Of a stretch of 64,000 bases of DNA, positions 27,547-36,769 are shown one piece after another. A program made the position numbers and the translations under genes. The notes below the pieces were generated by a model. That model saw nothing but the letters and a program-made list of their open reading frames with translations. It had not been told where the DNA came from and did not search any database. Position 1 is the first letter of the stretch. Each line of letters starts with the position of its first letter. The stretch is from Nitrospiraceae bacterium (lineage in GTDB: Bacteria > Nitrospirota > Nitrospiria > Nitrospirales > UBA8639), in assembly GCA_020632635.1 (NCBI GenBank), contig JACKFE010000002.1, positions 496,001 to 560,000 of the forward strand, read 5' to 3'.

Positions 27547-28917
27547 ATGACCTTCCCGCAACCCAAACAACTTTTGTATTCGTTGCTCGCCTGCGTATCG
27601 TTGCAGGCCGGTCTTCCTTTCGCTCACGCCTCAGTGCCGGATGAGACAACGACCATCACACTGGACAAAGCCGTTCACTTTTTAGGGACGGACGGCAGCG
27701 ATGTCGTGGCTAATCCAGGGGAATACAGCGTCGAAACGGCGCAGGAATGGCTCCGGCTCATTCCAGGCACTCAACGCCGGGACGCCCTCCTAATCGAATC
27801 GCAAAAAGGTACCCATGAAGTCGGTGTCGAAGTGCCGATCGTGATCTCCACACCAGGGACCGAACCTGATGCATTAGACGTACACGTGGTCCAATACCTG
27901 AACCCGGATGGCACCAGTCTGGTCGCCACAGGCACATATAGCGGGATTCAATCCCGTGGACTCTTCGATGCCGCCAAGAAAGCCGCCGCCCAAGCTAGAG
28001 CAAGAGCCGAAGCAGCCAGACGGGCAGCAGCCGCGAAAGCAGCGGCGGCGGCAGCGAAAGCCAAACAGGTGGCTGAAGCGGCTCGCATGGCTGCCTTGAA
28101 GGCCAAACAAGAAGCGGAACGGATCGCCAAAGAAGCCGCCGCCCAAGCCACTCAACTGGCCAAAATTGCGGCTTGCAAGGCAACGGTCGGTGCCTTAAAG
28201 GCCGGAAAAGCTGTGGCGACGTTCATGCAACAAGTTATCCCCACCGCTAAACAACGGAAGACCAGCGCTGACAACAGCTTTAAACACGATGCCAACTTCC
28301 GGGATCAATTACTGTCGCAAATCACCAATAAGCTTCAGGCCCACCAGCAAAAAGTCCCGGAATTAAAGCGAATCGCGATCGCCATGAATAACCCCCAAAA
28401 CCGGGCAAAACTGGATGCCATTTTCGGAACCGATCAATTCTGTACGGATTCCATTGGAGAGATGCAGCGAAAACTCATTCAGGCCGGCTTGGCTCCAAAC
28501 TTTGCCTTGATTCAAAGCCGAGGAGTTGATGATCCCCACTTTTATATTGGCTATCAAATCACCCTGGGCGGTGGTGTTGCAGCAGGCGCGCAAGCCGGGT
28601 TGATGGGAGTCGTGGATTTTCATGGCAATGGGGGAAAATATTGGTTCATCGGACCCCAGGCCATTACCAATGCCGCCGTGGGCTTAACCGCGGAGGTGGC
28701 CTTTTATCCTAGTGTGCCGCTGAGCTCCTTTGATGGATGGGGAGCCGGTGTGGGCATTTCTGCGGGTCCACCATCCAAAATTGTTTCCGGTGCTGTAGAT
28801 GTGATGCTGGACGAGACCGTCAAGAAGTTTCAGGGCTTCGGATTTGGTCCTGGAGTCGGAGTCGGCCTTTCACCGGTTGATGGGGCCTTCTCCTACACCC
28901 ATTCCTGGAAGTATTAA
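27547..28917 (+). CDS. Secreted TYSG-domain protein with Ala-rich helix and Gly-rich C-terminal domain
   Basis: The 456-residue protein has a signal peptide ending FAHA, then a textbook TYSG domain (about 35-138: TITLDKAVHFLGTDGSDV, PGEYSVE, WLRLIPG, RRDALLIES, GTYSGIQSRG). An alanine/lysine/glutamine helix of about 75 residues follows (AAKKAAAQARARAEAARR type), then a helical stretch with paired cysteines, then IQSRGVDDPHFYIGY leading into a glycine-rich beta domain that matches the end of the protein at 11218 (GFGxGxGVGxSPVD). R-G therefore marks both domain borders. GAAGGGATA precedes the ATG. Probably periplasmic or outer-membrane associated; function unknown. Confidence 0.85.
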   Translation: MTFPQPKQLLYSLLACVSLQAGLPFAHASVPDETTTITLDKAVHFLGTDGSDVVANPGEYSVETAQEWLRLIPGTQRRDALLIESQKGTHEVGVEVPIVISTPGTEPDALDVHVVQYLNPDGTSLVATGTYSGIQSRGLFDAAKKAAAQARARAEAARRAAAAKAAAAAAKAKQVAEAARMAALKAKQEAERIAKEAAAQATQLAKIAACKATVGALKAGKAVATFMQQVIPTAKQRKTSADNSFKHDANFRDQLLSQITNKLQAHQQKVPELKRIAIAMNNPQNRAKLDAIFGTDQFCTDSIGEMQRKLIQAGLAPNFALIQSRGVDDPHFYIGYQITLGGGVAAGAQAGLMGVVDFHGNGGKYWFIGPQAITNAAVGLTAEVAFYPSVPLSSFDGWGAGVGISAGPPSKIVSGAVDVMLDETVKKFQGFGFGPGVGVGLSPVDGAFSYTHSWKY

Positions 28918-29009
28918 TACTCTCATAATACACGGTGATAAAAAATCAAGAGGACCGGCCCTGCTTCGCCAATCTAGTTCGTTAAAATGACTGCCGAAAG
29001 GAATGTTCC

Positions 29010-29516
29010 ATGGCAAGACTGCACTCCCTTCCACGCATCATCACCCTCATCAGCCTGCTTACTGGCATCGGAAGTTCCCAGGCTTTGGCGGCTGATGTGA
29101 GTCCAAATATCCAGGATCGGTATTCTTCTCCATCAAAGGGGAGAGTGTTGTTGCCATCGGAGAAGCCCCGAACGCCCAAACAGCCCCCAACGATTGAACA
29201 ACGTTTGGATTATCTGACGTCGAAAATAGCAACCCTGGAGCAGACCGTTACCACCCTTCAGAGTCAAGTCATTGTTCAAACCCAACAGATTGCCCAACTG
29301 CGTCAAGTCATTTCCGTGCACTCATCCGGCGCCGTCACGATACAAGCTCCCAACATCCTCAACATCTCTGCCGGCAGTACAGTAAAGCTGGAAGCGAGTT
29401 TGGTCGATGTCAAAGCCGGGCTGACGGGCGTGCATGGCGTCTTGAAGGCAGATACGGTTATTACCACGAATGTGATCTCGCCATCCTATTCACCTGGCGC
29501 CGGAAATATTTGGTAA
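29010..29516 (+). CDS. Exported coiled-coil protein with phage spike-like beta-helix tail
   Basis: Of 168 residues, 1-28 are a Sec signal peptide ending QALAAD. A coiled coil spans about 60-105 (QRLDYLTSKIATLEQTVTTL and onward). From about 108 the sequence becomes a repetitive beta stretch (SGAVTIQAPNILNISAG, STVKLEASLVDVKAG) and ends SPSYSPGAGNIW, closely resembling the C-terminal needle of phage baseplate spike (gpV/VgrG-type) proteins, which normally lack a signal peptide and are delivered at the tip of a contractile tail. An AAAGGAAT lies before the ATG. Two similarly built proteins are at 43590 and 45100. Trimerisation is expected from both coiled coil and beta-helix. The spike resemblance is visible; the role is inference. 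Confidence 0.82.
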   Translation: MARLHSLPRIITLISLLTGIGSSQALAADVSPNIQDRYSSPSKGRVLLPSEKPRTPKQPPTIEQRLDYLTSKIATLEQTVTTLQSQVIVQTQQIAQLRQVISVHSSGAVTIQAPNILNISAGSTVKLEASLVDVKAGLTGVHGVLKADTVITTNVISPSYSPGAGNIW

Positions 29517-30063
29517 ATCAAAAAGTCCGACAGTCCCTAAAAATCTAAGGATTCAGCACCAGCATCACACCTCGTTGCACCAGTAGAACTATAGCACCGC
29601 TACTGACGTTGACCGTATCATTGAAGTCGATCCCCCGAACGGTTCCTTGCCCAACTCCCCTAAATGGCACAAACCAGTTGTCCACCTCTACCATGGAGCG
29701 GAGGGAGGCAGGAATACAGAGCCCCCCACTCATTGGGAATGGTAGTGGAAAATGTATAATCCATACACATGCCAGACATCCCTGTCGCAGTAACCGTATT
29801 GGTTGCGAACCGGAACACGACCAGTCACTCAATCTCAAAAATTTTAGTTGTTGATGATGACGAAGACATTCGTTCCGTCATTAGAGAAATCCTTCCATGG
29901 AGAAGGTGACAAGGTTGCCTTGCCGCCTTCGGTGAAAAGGAGGCGGGATGTTTGGGGACAGAAATTTTTCATAGTGTCTTGCTGGATCCGATGCGGGAAA
30001 ATAAAACGATGGCGTAGGGGTCAACCTAGGACTTCCAAATATTTCGAACTCAAAACCTGTGGA
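29517..30063. other. Gene-poor interval with remnants
   Basis: About 550 bp between convergent genes. It contains the start of a response-regulator gene (separate entry). On the minus strand at 29545-29838 there is a 97-residue frame whose second half (VDNWFVPFRGVGQG, NVSSGAIVLLVQRG) looks protein-like, but it has no start signal or known family, so I do not call it a gene. Confidence 0.35.
29832..29909 (+). pseudogene. Response-regulator receiver fragment
   Basis: The reading KILVVDDDEDIRSVIREIL is the canonical first strand and helix of a two-component receiver domain with its acidic pocket (DDD). A stop follows at 29907 and no later receiver block (phosphorylated Asp, Thr, Lys) is in frame nearby. 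This is a gene remnant of at most 26 codons, suggesting past rearrangement in the interval. Confidence 0.55.
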
Positions 30064-30882
30064 TTAAGGGAGGGGAATCTCTCTGAGGACAGGGTTACCT
30101 TGATTCTGCTTGATGGCCTCCTCCTCAACCCTATCAGCCTCTGTCTGTGTTTGATTCTTCCCTGACATTGGCGGAATGGCTGCCGGAGGCGATTGATCTT
30201 CCTGAAGCGGAGAAGGGTTTTCTTGCCCCGGCTGAAAGCTTTGGACAGGAGGCCAGCCTTCCTGCTCCTTGGGGGTATATAGCCGATGCACTTCTTTGTT
30301 TATTTCTTCTACAACGTATTCATGCCTCAGAGCCTTGGAGGAGCCGGTTCCCGGAGTGTCGTAAAGGATATGGCCTTTCCGGATACTCACAACCGGCAGC
30401 CCATCGTTTCCATATACCAGATCCTCGATAATCCGAAACCGTCCAGACGGACAATCCACTATAGGACAATCAATGGCTGTATTCTGATGAACAAACAGAA
30501 GATCCCGGCTTCCTACCTGGAATTGGGGTATATGGGAAACCTCCAAGTACCGGCCATCGGATGCCTGTCCGCCCAAAAATCGCAGCGTTAAATGAGTCCC
30601 TTCTGCAGAACGCCCTTTCAGCAAATATTCGATTCGATAAGTAACATATGTCGAGGGTACAACATTGGGAGCATCAGGACTTTCTCGACTCTCACGAAAT
30701 TCCAGTTTCTCCACCGTTCCCGAAAAAATAAATCCGGCCTCTTTCACCATGTAGGAGAGGGACGGTTCCGAGCCCGGCTCCCTCATCACCCCCTGGCTAT
30801 ACCCAGGATGTCCCAGTATCAGCGTCCAGGCTACCACAACCAGGATGAGTGGGGATCCATAGGCAGGCCTCGCATTACACAT
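30064..30882 (-). CDS. Secreted protein, possible companion of the matrixin protease
   Basis: The 272-residue protein has a signal segment (LILVVVAWTLILGHPGYS). The core (about 45-190) has FIFSGTVEKLEF, STYVTYRIEYLLKGRSAEG, LTLRFLGGQASDGR, FQVGSRDLLFVHQN, DCPIVDCPSGRFRI. The same order of blocks occurs in the protein at 32244, so they are paralogs flanking the matrixin gene at 31068. The C-terminal 80 residues are proline/glutamate-rich. GAGGAG lies nine bases before the start. I do not know a named family; it may bind or regulate the protease, which is inferred only from the repeated gene pairing. Unlike its paralog, the tail lacks an R-G-I motif. Confidence 0.78.
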   Translation of the reverse strand: MCNARPAYGSPLILVVVAWTLILGHPGYSQGVMREPGSEPSLSYMVKEAGFIFSGTVEKLEFRESRESPDAPNVVPSTYVTYRIEYLLKGRSAEGTHLTLRFLGGQASDGRYLEVSHIPQFQVGSRDLLFVHQNTAIDCPIVDCPSGRFRIIEDLVYGNDGLPVVSIRKGHILYDTPGTGSSKALRHEYVVEEINKEVHRLYTPKEQEGWPPVQSFQPGQENPSPLQEDQSPPAAIPPMSGKNQTQTEADRVEEEAIKQNQGNPVLREIPLP

Positions 30883-31006
30883 GGCTCAAGGCTCCTCGGC
30901 AGCCCCATCTGTTGTGAACGGTCAACATAAAGCGATGTTTCTCATTGAAAAATTGTACGCTCAACTCCTGAAACAGCTCAACATTGTCATCCCATTCACC
31001 TCCAGA

Positions 31007-31035
31007 GAGCGGGTAGAACGAAGATCTACCCGCTC
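31007..31035 (-). terminator. Hairpin downstream of the matrixin gene
   Basis: An 11-bp perfect stem (GAGCGGGTAGA with TCTACCCGCTC, loop of seven bases) lies 30 bp beyond the stop of the matrixin gene on the minus strand. No U-run follows on that strand, so it may stabilise the mRNA end or act as a terminator with help. Confidence 0.45.
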
Positions 31036-31067
31036 CCTTTGGTTCATCCAAGTCAGAGGACGTGCCA

Positions 31068-32144
31068 CTAATTGATCCGAATCCCCACATACGAGGAATT
31101 ATTCGCCTCATTGCTTTCCGCAATGGCGTTATCGGGATCAATGATCGCGCCTATGTGGTAATTAGCCCCACTCGTTAAATCATTGGGAATCGTAAGAGTG
31201 GTATTTTTCGTGGTATACACGGTGTTTCGACACACCGAAACACTGCCGGTGCCAATATGCCGGTCCCAGGTCGTAATCAGATCATTGGTTGAAATATAGT
31301 ATTTCACTGGAACATTATTCTTGCATCCTGATCCCAAGTTTTCATACGACATTTCAAGGCGTATTGGTTGGCCTTTGTTTACACGATATCGTGGTTCGCC
31401 TGCATCATTGAACGAAGACACCACACTCGTTCCCGCCGAATTCCAAACCCTGGTCCGTGCATGGGTGCTGTATTCTCCACTGGATCCGGTCCATCGCCAA
31501 TGGGCGATGGCCACATCATTGGTATTGTTATCGTTTCCGTACAGATCGACGGCGCCGTTACTGGCATCTTCTCCGGGATAAGCATACGCGGTAGAGCCGT
31601 TCGCATGCATATGGGTGCTATCTGAACCCATCGCGTTATAGGTATAGGACACGTGCTTCAGCCCAAGCGCATGGCCCAATTCATGAACGGCGACCGTCTG
31701 AAAGGAGCGAGAACCTCCTCCATACCCCGAGAGGGTCTTTTTGTTATGGGTATAGTGGTAAGGCGTGGTGTTTCTAAAGACCACATCCGCTTCAACCAGA
31801 TGCCCGGTCAAACAGGTATACCAATAGTAGGCCACGGCCGGAGCATTCAGGTTGTCCGTCCACCAGACTTCATTTTGGAAATTCCCCTTTCCCACCCCCG
31901 GTTCGTTATAGCTCAACGTGAAGGTAAATTTGCTGGGATTTTGGTTCCAAAGGTTAATTGACTCCGTCAAGGCATTTCTCCAGGGTCCGGCCGGGAATCC
32001 TGTACCGGACGCTCGCATCTGCACCGAATTAGATCCCCATTTCTGTGTGATCCCGGCACATTTAATTTTCTCGTATGAATGACCCACCGCCGGGGAACAA
32101 ACCGTGACCAGTAGAGACAACAACACAAAATGTTTGATTTTCAT
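31068..32144 (-). CDS. Secreted matrixin-type metalloprotease with CARDB-like C-terminal domain
   Basis: The start at 32144 lies directly behind GGAGGAAGAA; an ATG 12 bases earlier exists but is less well placed. The 358-residue protein has a signal peptide (FVLLSLLVTVCSPAVG). The zinc site is VAVHELGHALGLKH near residue 150, the full HExxHxxGxxH motif, followed by a YNAMGSD Met-turn-like element. About 255-358 resemble a CARDB or Ig-type adhesion domain (LEMSYENLGSGCKNNVPVKY, GAIIDPDNAIAESNEANN). Family M10A matrixins hydrolyse proteins outside the cytoplasm. It is flanked by two paralogous exported proteins on the same strand. It could process local exported proteins, but no substrate is shown. 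Confidence 0.9.
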   Translation of the reverse strand: MKIKHFVLLSLLVTVCSPAVGHSYEKIKCAGITQKWGSNSVQMRASGTGFPAGPWRNALTESINLWNQNPSKFTFTLSYNEPGVGKGNFQNEVWWTDNLNAPAVAYYWYTCLTGHLVEADVVFRNTTPYHYTHNKKTLSGYGGGSRSFQTVAVHELGHALGLKHVSYTYNAMGSDSTHMHANGSTAYAYPGEDASNGAVDLYGNDNNTNDVAIAHWRWTGSSGEYSTHARTRVWNSAGTSVVSSFNDAGEPRYRVNKGQPIRLEMSYENLGSGCKNNVPVKYYISTNDLITTWDRHIGTGSVSVCRNTVYTTKNTTLTIPNDLTSGANYHIGAIIDPDNAIAESNEANNSSYVGIRIN

Positions 32145-32243
32145 TTCTTCCTCCATCAGTCGAGATAATGATGTTCAAAGTGAAATGGCTTAAACTTTAT
32201 GTCCTAATCAATTCTGAGATTCTGCGCATGAACCCAAAGGATT

Positions 32244-33386
32244 TCAGGGTTGGAGATTTCCCATAGGCCCTGGATCCTCCTCGCCATCGAATAGCATATT
32301 TCCTTCCAACGGCAGGATTTCCTCTTCTTCCGCTCCTCCCGACTCAATCCCGCGTGGAATGACACGAAGAGGCTTTTGGATTTTAAGATTCGGAAGTAGT
32401 GGCCGTTGAATTTCCAAGTTCGGTTTGATCTGCAAATTGGGCTTCAATCCGCCTGGAGGCCCTTCTTTGAACACGGGATTCATGGCATTTTTCATCAACC
32501 ATTCAGCTTCTTGTTTATCGAACTCATTCAAAGGGGCAGCCTCCGGTCGCTCAGGCGCCACTCGCATAGTGGGAGCCTGAGGAGAATGAGGGCGAAGTTT
32601 CAACGCCTGGCCTGGCCGCATACTCTGGACCGGTTTCAGCGCCGCGAGTTTTTCCGGCCGGATTTTGGCTTTTTCCTGGGCCACACGATCTCGGAATTTG
32701 AGCATATTTAAATGCTCCCCTGGAATTCTCAACTGTTCGCCTTGGTTATATTGCCCCTTGCCTTGTTCTGCTCCCTCCGCGTCATCAGGGTCAATTTCAA
32801 AATTAAACGGCAAATTGCCGATCTTATTATTCATCACCTCAGGCAGCCGATGTTGTTTGCCAAAGAAGATATTTCCTTGAGCTGTCAGTCTGACTTCATG
32901 CCCGTCATTGGTAAACATGTGATTATTGATCACCCGGAAACGCCCCTTGTCGCAGTCGACCAAAGGACAGTCCGACTCTCCGTTACTTTGGACAAACACC
33001 AAATCCCGTTCCCCCACATCAAACAGAGGGGAATTCGACACAACCAGAATACGGCCATCCTTGGCCGGTCCACCCAAAAAGCGCAGCGTTACGTTTTTAC
33101 CTTCGGTGGCTTGTCCCTTTTCGATATTTTCAATTTGATAGGTCACAAATGTTTGGGGCAGCTCGCCTTCTTCCGATTCGGTTCCTTGAGCCATCCCGTA
33201 TTCCACCTTCGAAACCACTCCTTGAAAAATCAGTTCGGCCTGATCGGTCATGGTCCTCAAGCTTGTTCGCGGCGGTTCATGGGCATGCGCGACTGGGTTG
33301 AAGCAGGCGACTCCTGCCACTGCCAATGCCGTGATCCATCCCATGGTGGAGATAGCTCTTCTTGTCTGACTGTGTTCTCTAACCAT
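32244..33386 (-). CDS. Secreted paralog of the 30064 protein, with RGIE acidic tail
   Basis: I place the start at 33386, seven bases after AAGGAG, rather than at the longer frame. The 380-residue protein has a signal peptide ending PVAHA. The core shares with 30064 the blocks ELIFQGVVSKVEY, TFVTYQIENIEKGQATEG, VTLRFLGGPAKDGR, FDVGERDLVFVQSN and DCPLVDCDKGRFRV. A proline/leucine-rich linker with ANLQIKPNLEIQRP-like repeats leads to LRVIPRGIESGGAEEEE, the R-G-I-acidic tail motif. It is the most upstream gene of the three-gene minus-strand group and probably the first of the transcript. The function is unknown. Confidence 0.8.
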   Translation of the reverse strand: MVREHSQTRRAISTMGWITALAVAGVACFNPVAHAHEPPRTSLRTMTDQAELIFQGVVSKVEYGMAQGTESEEGELPQTFVTYQIENIEKGQATEGKNVTLRFLGGPAKDGRILVVSNSPLFDVGERDLVFVQSNGESDCPLVDCDKGRFRVINNHMFTNDGHEVRLTAQGNIFFGKQHRLPEVMNNKIGNLPFNFEIDPDDAEGAEQGKGQYNQGEQLRIPGEHLNMLKFRDRVAQEKAKIRPEKLAALKPVQSMRPGQALKLRPHSPQAPTMRVAPERPEAAPLNEFDKQEAEWLMKNAMNPVFKEGPPGGLKPNLQIKPNLEIQRPLLPNLKIQKPLRVIPRGIESGGAEEEEILPLEGNMLFDGEEDPGPMGNLQP

Positions 33387-34087
33387 TGTGTTGCTCCTTC
33401 TCAATGAGTGATTTCATCATGAGACACCTGTGTCTCTGTCCATTTTCTTTTTCTGCTTCACCAATCCCTGACAACCCCAGGGAATCAACCTGAAACTTCC
33501 TCAGGCAGAAAGAGGGCCGGTGGCCCCCGAGAACCCTTCCGACACGAATGCATGACAGTTTGGCTATTCATGAGTTCCCTCACCGACGCTGTACTGCGTC
33601 CAATTTGGTATGCCTGTCGGTTATTTTTCGTTTTTCAAGTGGTATGTCGCTCTCCCTTTGATTTTGGTTCAATGATTTTTTCGTATTCACCAACCACCAG
33701 GCATTATGCCTTTATCAATTTTCATACCAATCGAAAAACCCCAAAAAATCCGCAAAACGGAGGGTTCTTCTTGCCGGTCTCTCTCGAAAAATTCCCTTTG
33801 AGATACAAGTCGTATCTTATGGGATACGAACCAACGCGATTGCCGACGGGATCACGATTCCAATACACCTGGACCTTGCCGACGATCTTCTTTGGGACGC
33901 CCTCTGTTTTGGACAACGGTCTTTTCAAAGACGAGTCATTCACTCTCCTCATTAATTGGAGGCTGATATCTTTCACCTTCCTTCCCATGATCCATATTGA
34001 TACATTGCATCCATCGATCTGGATTGTTGGACAATTCAAAAATCATTTGATGTAACGCATCGCCCTGTTCTCCCCAAGACATTCGGC
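33387..34087. other. Divergent intergenic region, about 700 bp
   Basis: It separates the minus-strand protease group from the membrane protein at 34088 and should hold promoters for both. Short frames on the minus strand between 33722 and 34087 (for example one of about 48 codons starting near 34078) look mildly protein-like but have stops and no family match, so they may be remnants of an old gene. Confidence 0.35.
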
Positions 34088-35809
34088 ATGGCAAGGATTG
34101 TGACTCACCAGCACTCTCATCCCTTCAGAGTCAATCTTGGAATTGGCTTGGTTCTTCTCATCGCTGTCCTAATCGTTACCTGGCCTTTAGCCCTTCATTG
34201 GAAACAAACGGTAGGATTAGGCACCGAACAAGAAGCGACAGTTCCACTGTTTAATGCCTGGACTCTTTGGTGGGTAGGCGATCGCGTAGGGCATGGATTC
34301 GCCCACTTTTGGCAGGCGCCCATTTTTTTCCCCAGTGAAGGGACCTTCACATTTTCTGAACCTCAACCTCTGACAGGCATGTTGGCATTCCTGGCCAGCC
34401 GCTGGCTGCCTTCTCCAATTGCCGCATACAACGGAGCGATTTTATTCTGTCTCTGGCTCAATGGAGTATTCGGGTACCGGTTGGGCCGAGCCTTCCAGAT
34501 TCCCTGGTGGCCGGCCTTGTTGGGTGGATTACTCTTCATCAGCCTCCCGGTCACACAAAAATTCTTGGGAGTTCTTCCCCTCATTCCCTTGTTCGGTGTG
34601 TTATGGGCGCTGGAAGGATTCATCCGATTCGGGCGCGAAGGATCATGGCGGACAGCCATCTGGACCGGCATTGGCTTACTCGTTCTCCTCTTCACTTCCC
34701 AACAACTGGCACTCTTATTCGTTCTGTTCATGTTCCCAGCCGGGCTCCTGGCCTTGGCCCAACAACATATGTCCTCCGGAGCGGTTCTCAAATTGGGAGG
34801 GGTCGCCATGGGGGTTCTGTTGGTGGCCGGCTGGTATGCCTGGTATCCCATAACCCTACATCAATCATTAGACTTCACACGGTCTGAACATCTGGTCAAT
34901 CTGCTCTCCGCCCGTTTTTCGGATTATCTTTCTAAGCCTATTTCCGGCTCCTTTCCCTTCCCTCCGCGGGAAGACCTTCTCTCGGACACCGGAGGCCTCT
35001 TCCCGGGATTCGTGCTGATCGCAATGGCAGGTTGGGGGGGGATTCAGGGGATTAAAAGCAGCGAGTCATACGGATGGACGTGGTATGCCATCGGAAGCGG
35101 AACCATGGCTTTCCTGCTGTCGTTGGGCACCCATTCCGTTCTTGACGGAGGAATGACTTTGGGGTTCCTACGGGATTGGGTGCCTGGGTTTCATGAATTA
35201 CGAAGTCCGTTTCGATTTGCTATTTTTGTGCAGATATTCCTGGGCTTGTTGGGTGTGCTTGGGATTCGGCATCTCTATATTCACAATACGGCTTGGATTC
35301 ATCGGATCATACTTGGGCTTATCATGGTGTGTGGGATGGCCGAAAATCTGTCAGTCCCCCAACCACTGGCCCATGTTCCTACTTCATCGCCTTCTCCGTG
35401 GACAACATGGCTGAGCACACATCCAGAACGCCGGATTCTCGCCCATGTCCCCTTTCCCTCCGGCCTTCACGTCTCCGATTATCAAATCGAAACCACCCGG
35501 ATGCTGGCGCAGACGATCCATCACAAACCTCTTATTAACGGATACTCCGGATTTTTTCCCCCGGGCTATATCCAATTCCAATCAGATATGGCCAAGAATT
35601 TCCCTTCTCCGTTTTTGCTCTGTTTTCTAGGCAACGAACTGAAGGTCGACACGCTCGTTATCGACCGATCCTGGCAGGAAGCCCATCGCGACCAAATGGA
35701 AGCATTTCCTGAACTATCGAAGATTGCTTACGATGACGAGGATGTGGTGATTATCGAGATCGGACCGTCGCAGGAGACCTGTCCTCCGTTAACAGCCCCT
35801 CTACCCTGA
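34088..35809 (+). CDS. Polytopic membrane protein, possible lipid-linked-sugar glycosyltransferase
   Basis: The 573-residue protein has about ten to twelve membrane segments in the first 410 residues (e.g. LGIGLVLLIAVLIVTWPLAL, FLGLLGVLGIRHLYI) and a soluble C-terminal part. The layout with the charged loop after the first segment (GLGTEQEATVPLFNAWTLWW) resembles GT-C or YfhO-like polyprenyl-sugar transferases. It is convergent with, and overlaps by nine bases, a GT2 enzyme that could make its polyprenyl-phosphate sugar donor, which supports a glycosylation role. The catalytic Asp of the first loop cannot be assigned with certainty. An alternative is a membrane protein of unknown function. 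Confidence 0.75.
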   Translation: MARIVTHQHSHPFRVNLGIGLVLLIAVLIVTWPLALHWKQTVGLGTEQEATVPLFNAWTLWWVGDRVGHGFAHFWQAPIFFPSEGTFTFSEPQPLTGMLAFLASRWLPSPIAAYNGAILFCLWLNGVFGYRLGRAFQIPWWPALLGGLLFISLPVTQKFLGVLPLIPLFGVLWALEGFIRFGREGSWRTAIWTGIGLLVLLFTSQQLALLFVLFMFPAGLLALAQQHMSSGAVLKLGGVAMGVLLVAGWYAWYPITLHQSLDFTRSEHLVNLLSARFSDYLSKPISGSFPFPPREDLLSDTGGLFPGFVLIAMAGWGGIQGIKSSESYGWTWYAIGSGTMAFLLSLGTHSVLDGGMTLGFLRDWVPGFHELRSPFRFAIFVQIFLGLLGVLGIRHLYIHNTAWIHRIILGLIMVCGMAENLSVPQPLAHVPTSSPSPWTTWLSTHPERRILAHVPFPSGLHVSDYQIETTRMLAQTIHHKPLINGYSGFFPPGYIQFQSDMAKNFPSPFLLCFLGNELKVDTLVIDRSWQEAHRDQMEAFPELSKIAYDDEDVVIIEIGPSQETCPPLTAPLP

Positions 35810-36586
35810 TGATGACAACCGTCGAGTACGGTAGCGGTATAACGTCCTGATTGACTGCAGACCATCTCTCCATCTGATTTTTTTCCCGTCGGCTTTACTC
35901 CGGGGAGCATAGGAAATAGGAACTTCTGTGATCCGCCAATGTTGTTGGGCGATTTTTAACGTCAACTCCAGTTCCATATCGAAGCCTGACTCTTCCAGAG
36001 TGATGGCCTCCAGGACTTCCTTTTTCAAGACCTTGTATCCTGTCCAGACGTCGGTGATCGCCAATCCCGTCAACGCATTGGCGAGGCCAGTAAACATCTT
36101 GTTGCCCCAATAAGATATCAATGGCCACGTTCCCTGCCATTCCCCCAAAAATCGAGAGCCGTAGACGACATCCGCCTGATCAGTCAGCAAGGGCTCCAAG
36201 AGACGAGGATAGGCTTGAGGATCATATTCCAAATCGGCGTCTTGTACGATTAGGATGCTGCCTTTGGCATTTTGAAATCCAGTCTTCAGGGCCGCGCCTT
36301 TTCCTTGGTTCGATGAGTGAACAATGACCTGGACAGGCGCCAATTCGGCCAGACACTGATCAGACGATTCCCCTCGTACATTTTCACGACCGCAGCCAGG
36401 CCCGAACCGCTCCTGAAGCCACTCCCGTGTCCCATCGTTGGATCCATCATCCACGATAATCAGTTCTTTGAAGATCTCCGTTTTTTGAACTCGCTTCACA
36501 ATCGCTTCAATGGTTTTTCGCTCGTTATAAACCGGCATCACGATACTAACCAGTTGTATTTTTGATTTTTTTTCGTTTTGAACCAT
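35801..36586 (-). CDS. Family 2 glycosyltransferase, polyprenyl/dolichyl-phosphate mannosyltransferase-like
   Basis: The 261-residue soluble enzyme shows the GT2 landmarks SIVMPVYNERKTIEAIV, IIVDDGSNDGT, QDADLEYDP (the DxD-type metal site), YGSRF and GYKVLKKEVLEAI. This arrangement is typical of DPM1-like enzymes that transfer a sugar from a nucleotide donor to polyprenyl phosphate at the inner membrane. It has an unusual insertion of about 25 residues after GTREWLQERFG (GCGRENVRGESSDQCL). It lacks C-terminal membrane segments. Its tail overlaps the 34088 gene. It may feed exopolysaccharide or protein glycosylation; that pathway is inferred. Confidence 0.88.
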   Translation of the reverse strand: MVQNEKKSKIQLVSIVMPVYNERKTIEAIVKRVQKTEIFKELIIVDDGSNDGTREWLQERFGPGCGRENVRGESSDQCLAELAPVQVIVHSSNQGKGAALKTGFQNAKGSILIVQDADLEYDPQAYPRLLEPLLTDQADVVYGSRFLGEWQGTWPLISYWGNKMFTGLANALTGLAITDVWTGYKVLKKEVLEAITLEESGFDMELELTLKIAQQHWRITEVPISYAPRSKADGKKIRWRDGLQSIRTLYRYRTRRLSSSG

Positions 36587-36769
36587 GGCCGGTCGCCTTC
36601 CGACTCACAAATACAAATAATGAAACTCTTTTGGCTAGCCTACCATGAACTTTTCCATAATTCTCTTTTCCGTCATTGCTTTTTCCGCAAAGTCGACTAC
36701 AATGATCCCTCGACGGTTTGGGACGGTCCCACTTTCTGTTCATGGGATTTTTCACCACAGGAGTAGGAC

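Noticed and set aside
33552..34055. Plus-strand frame of 167 codons and the overlapping minus-strand frames
   Set aside because: No ribosome site or family motifs; the minus-strand readings break after short stretches. Noted as a possible remnant only.
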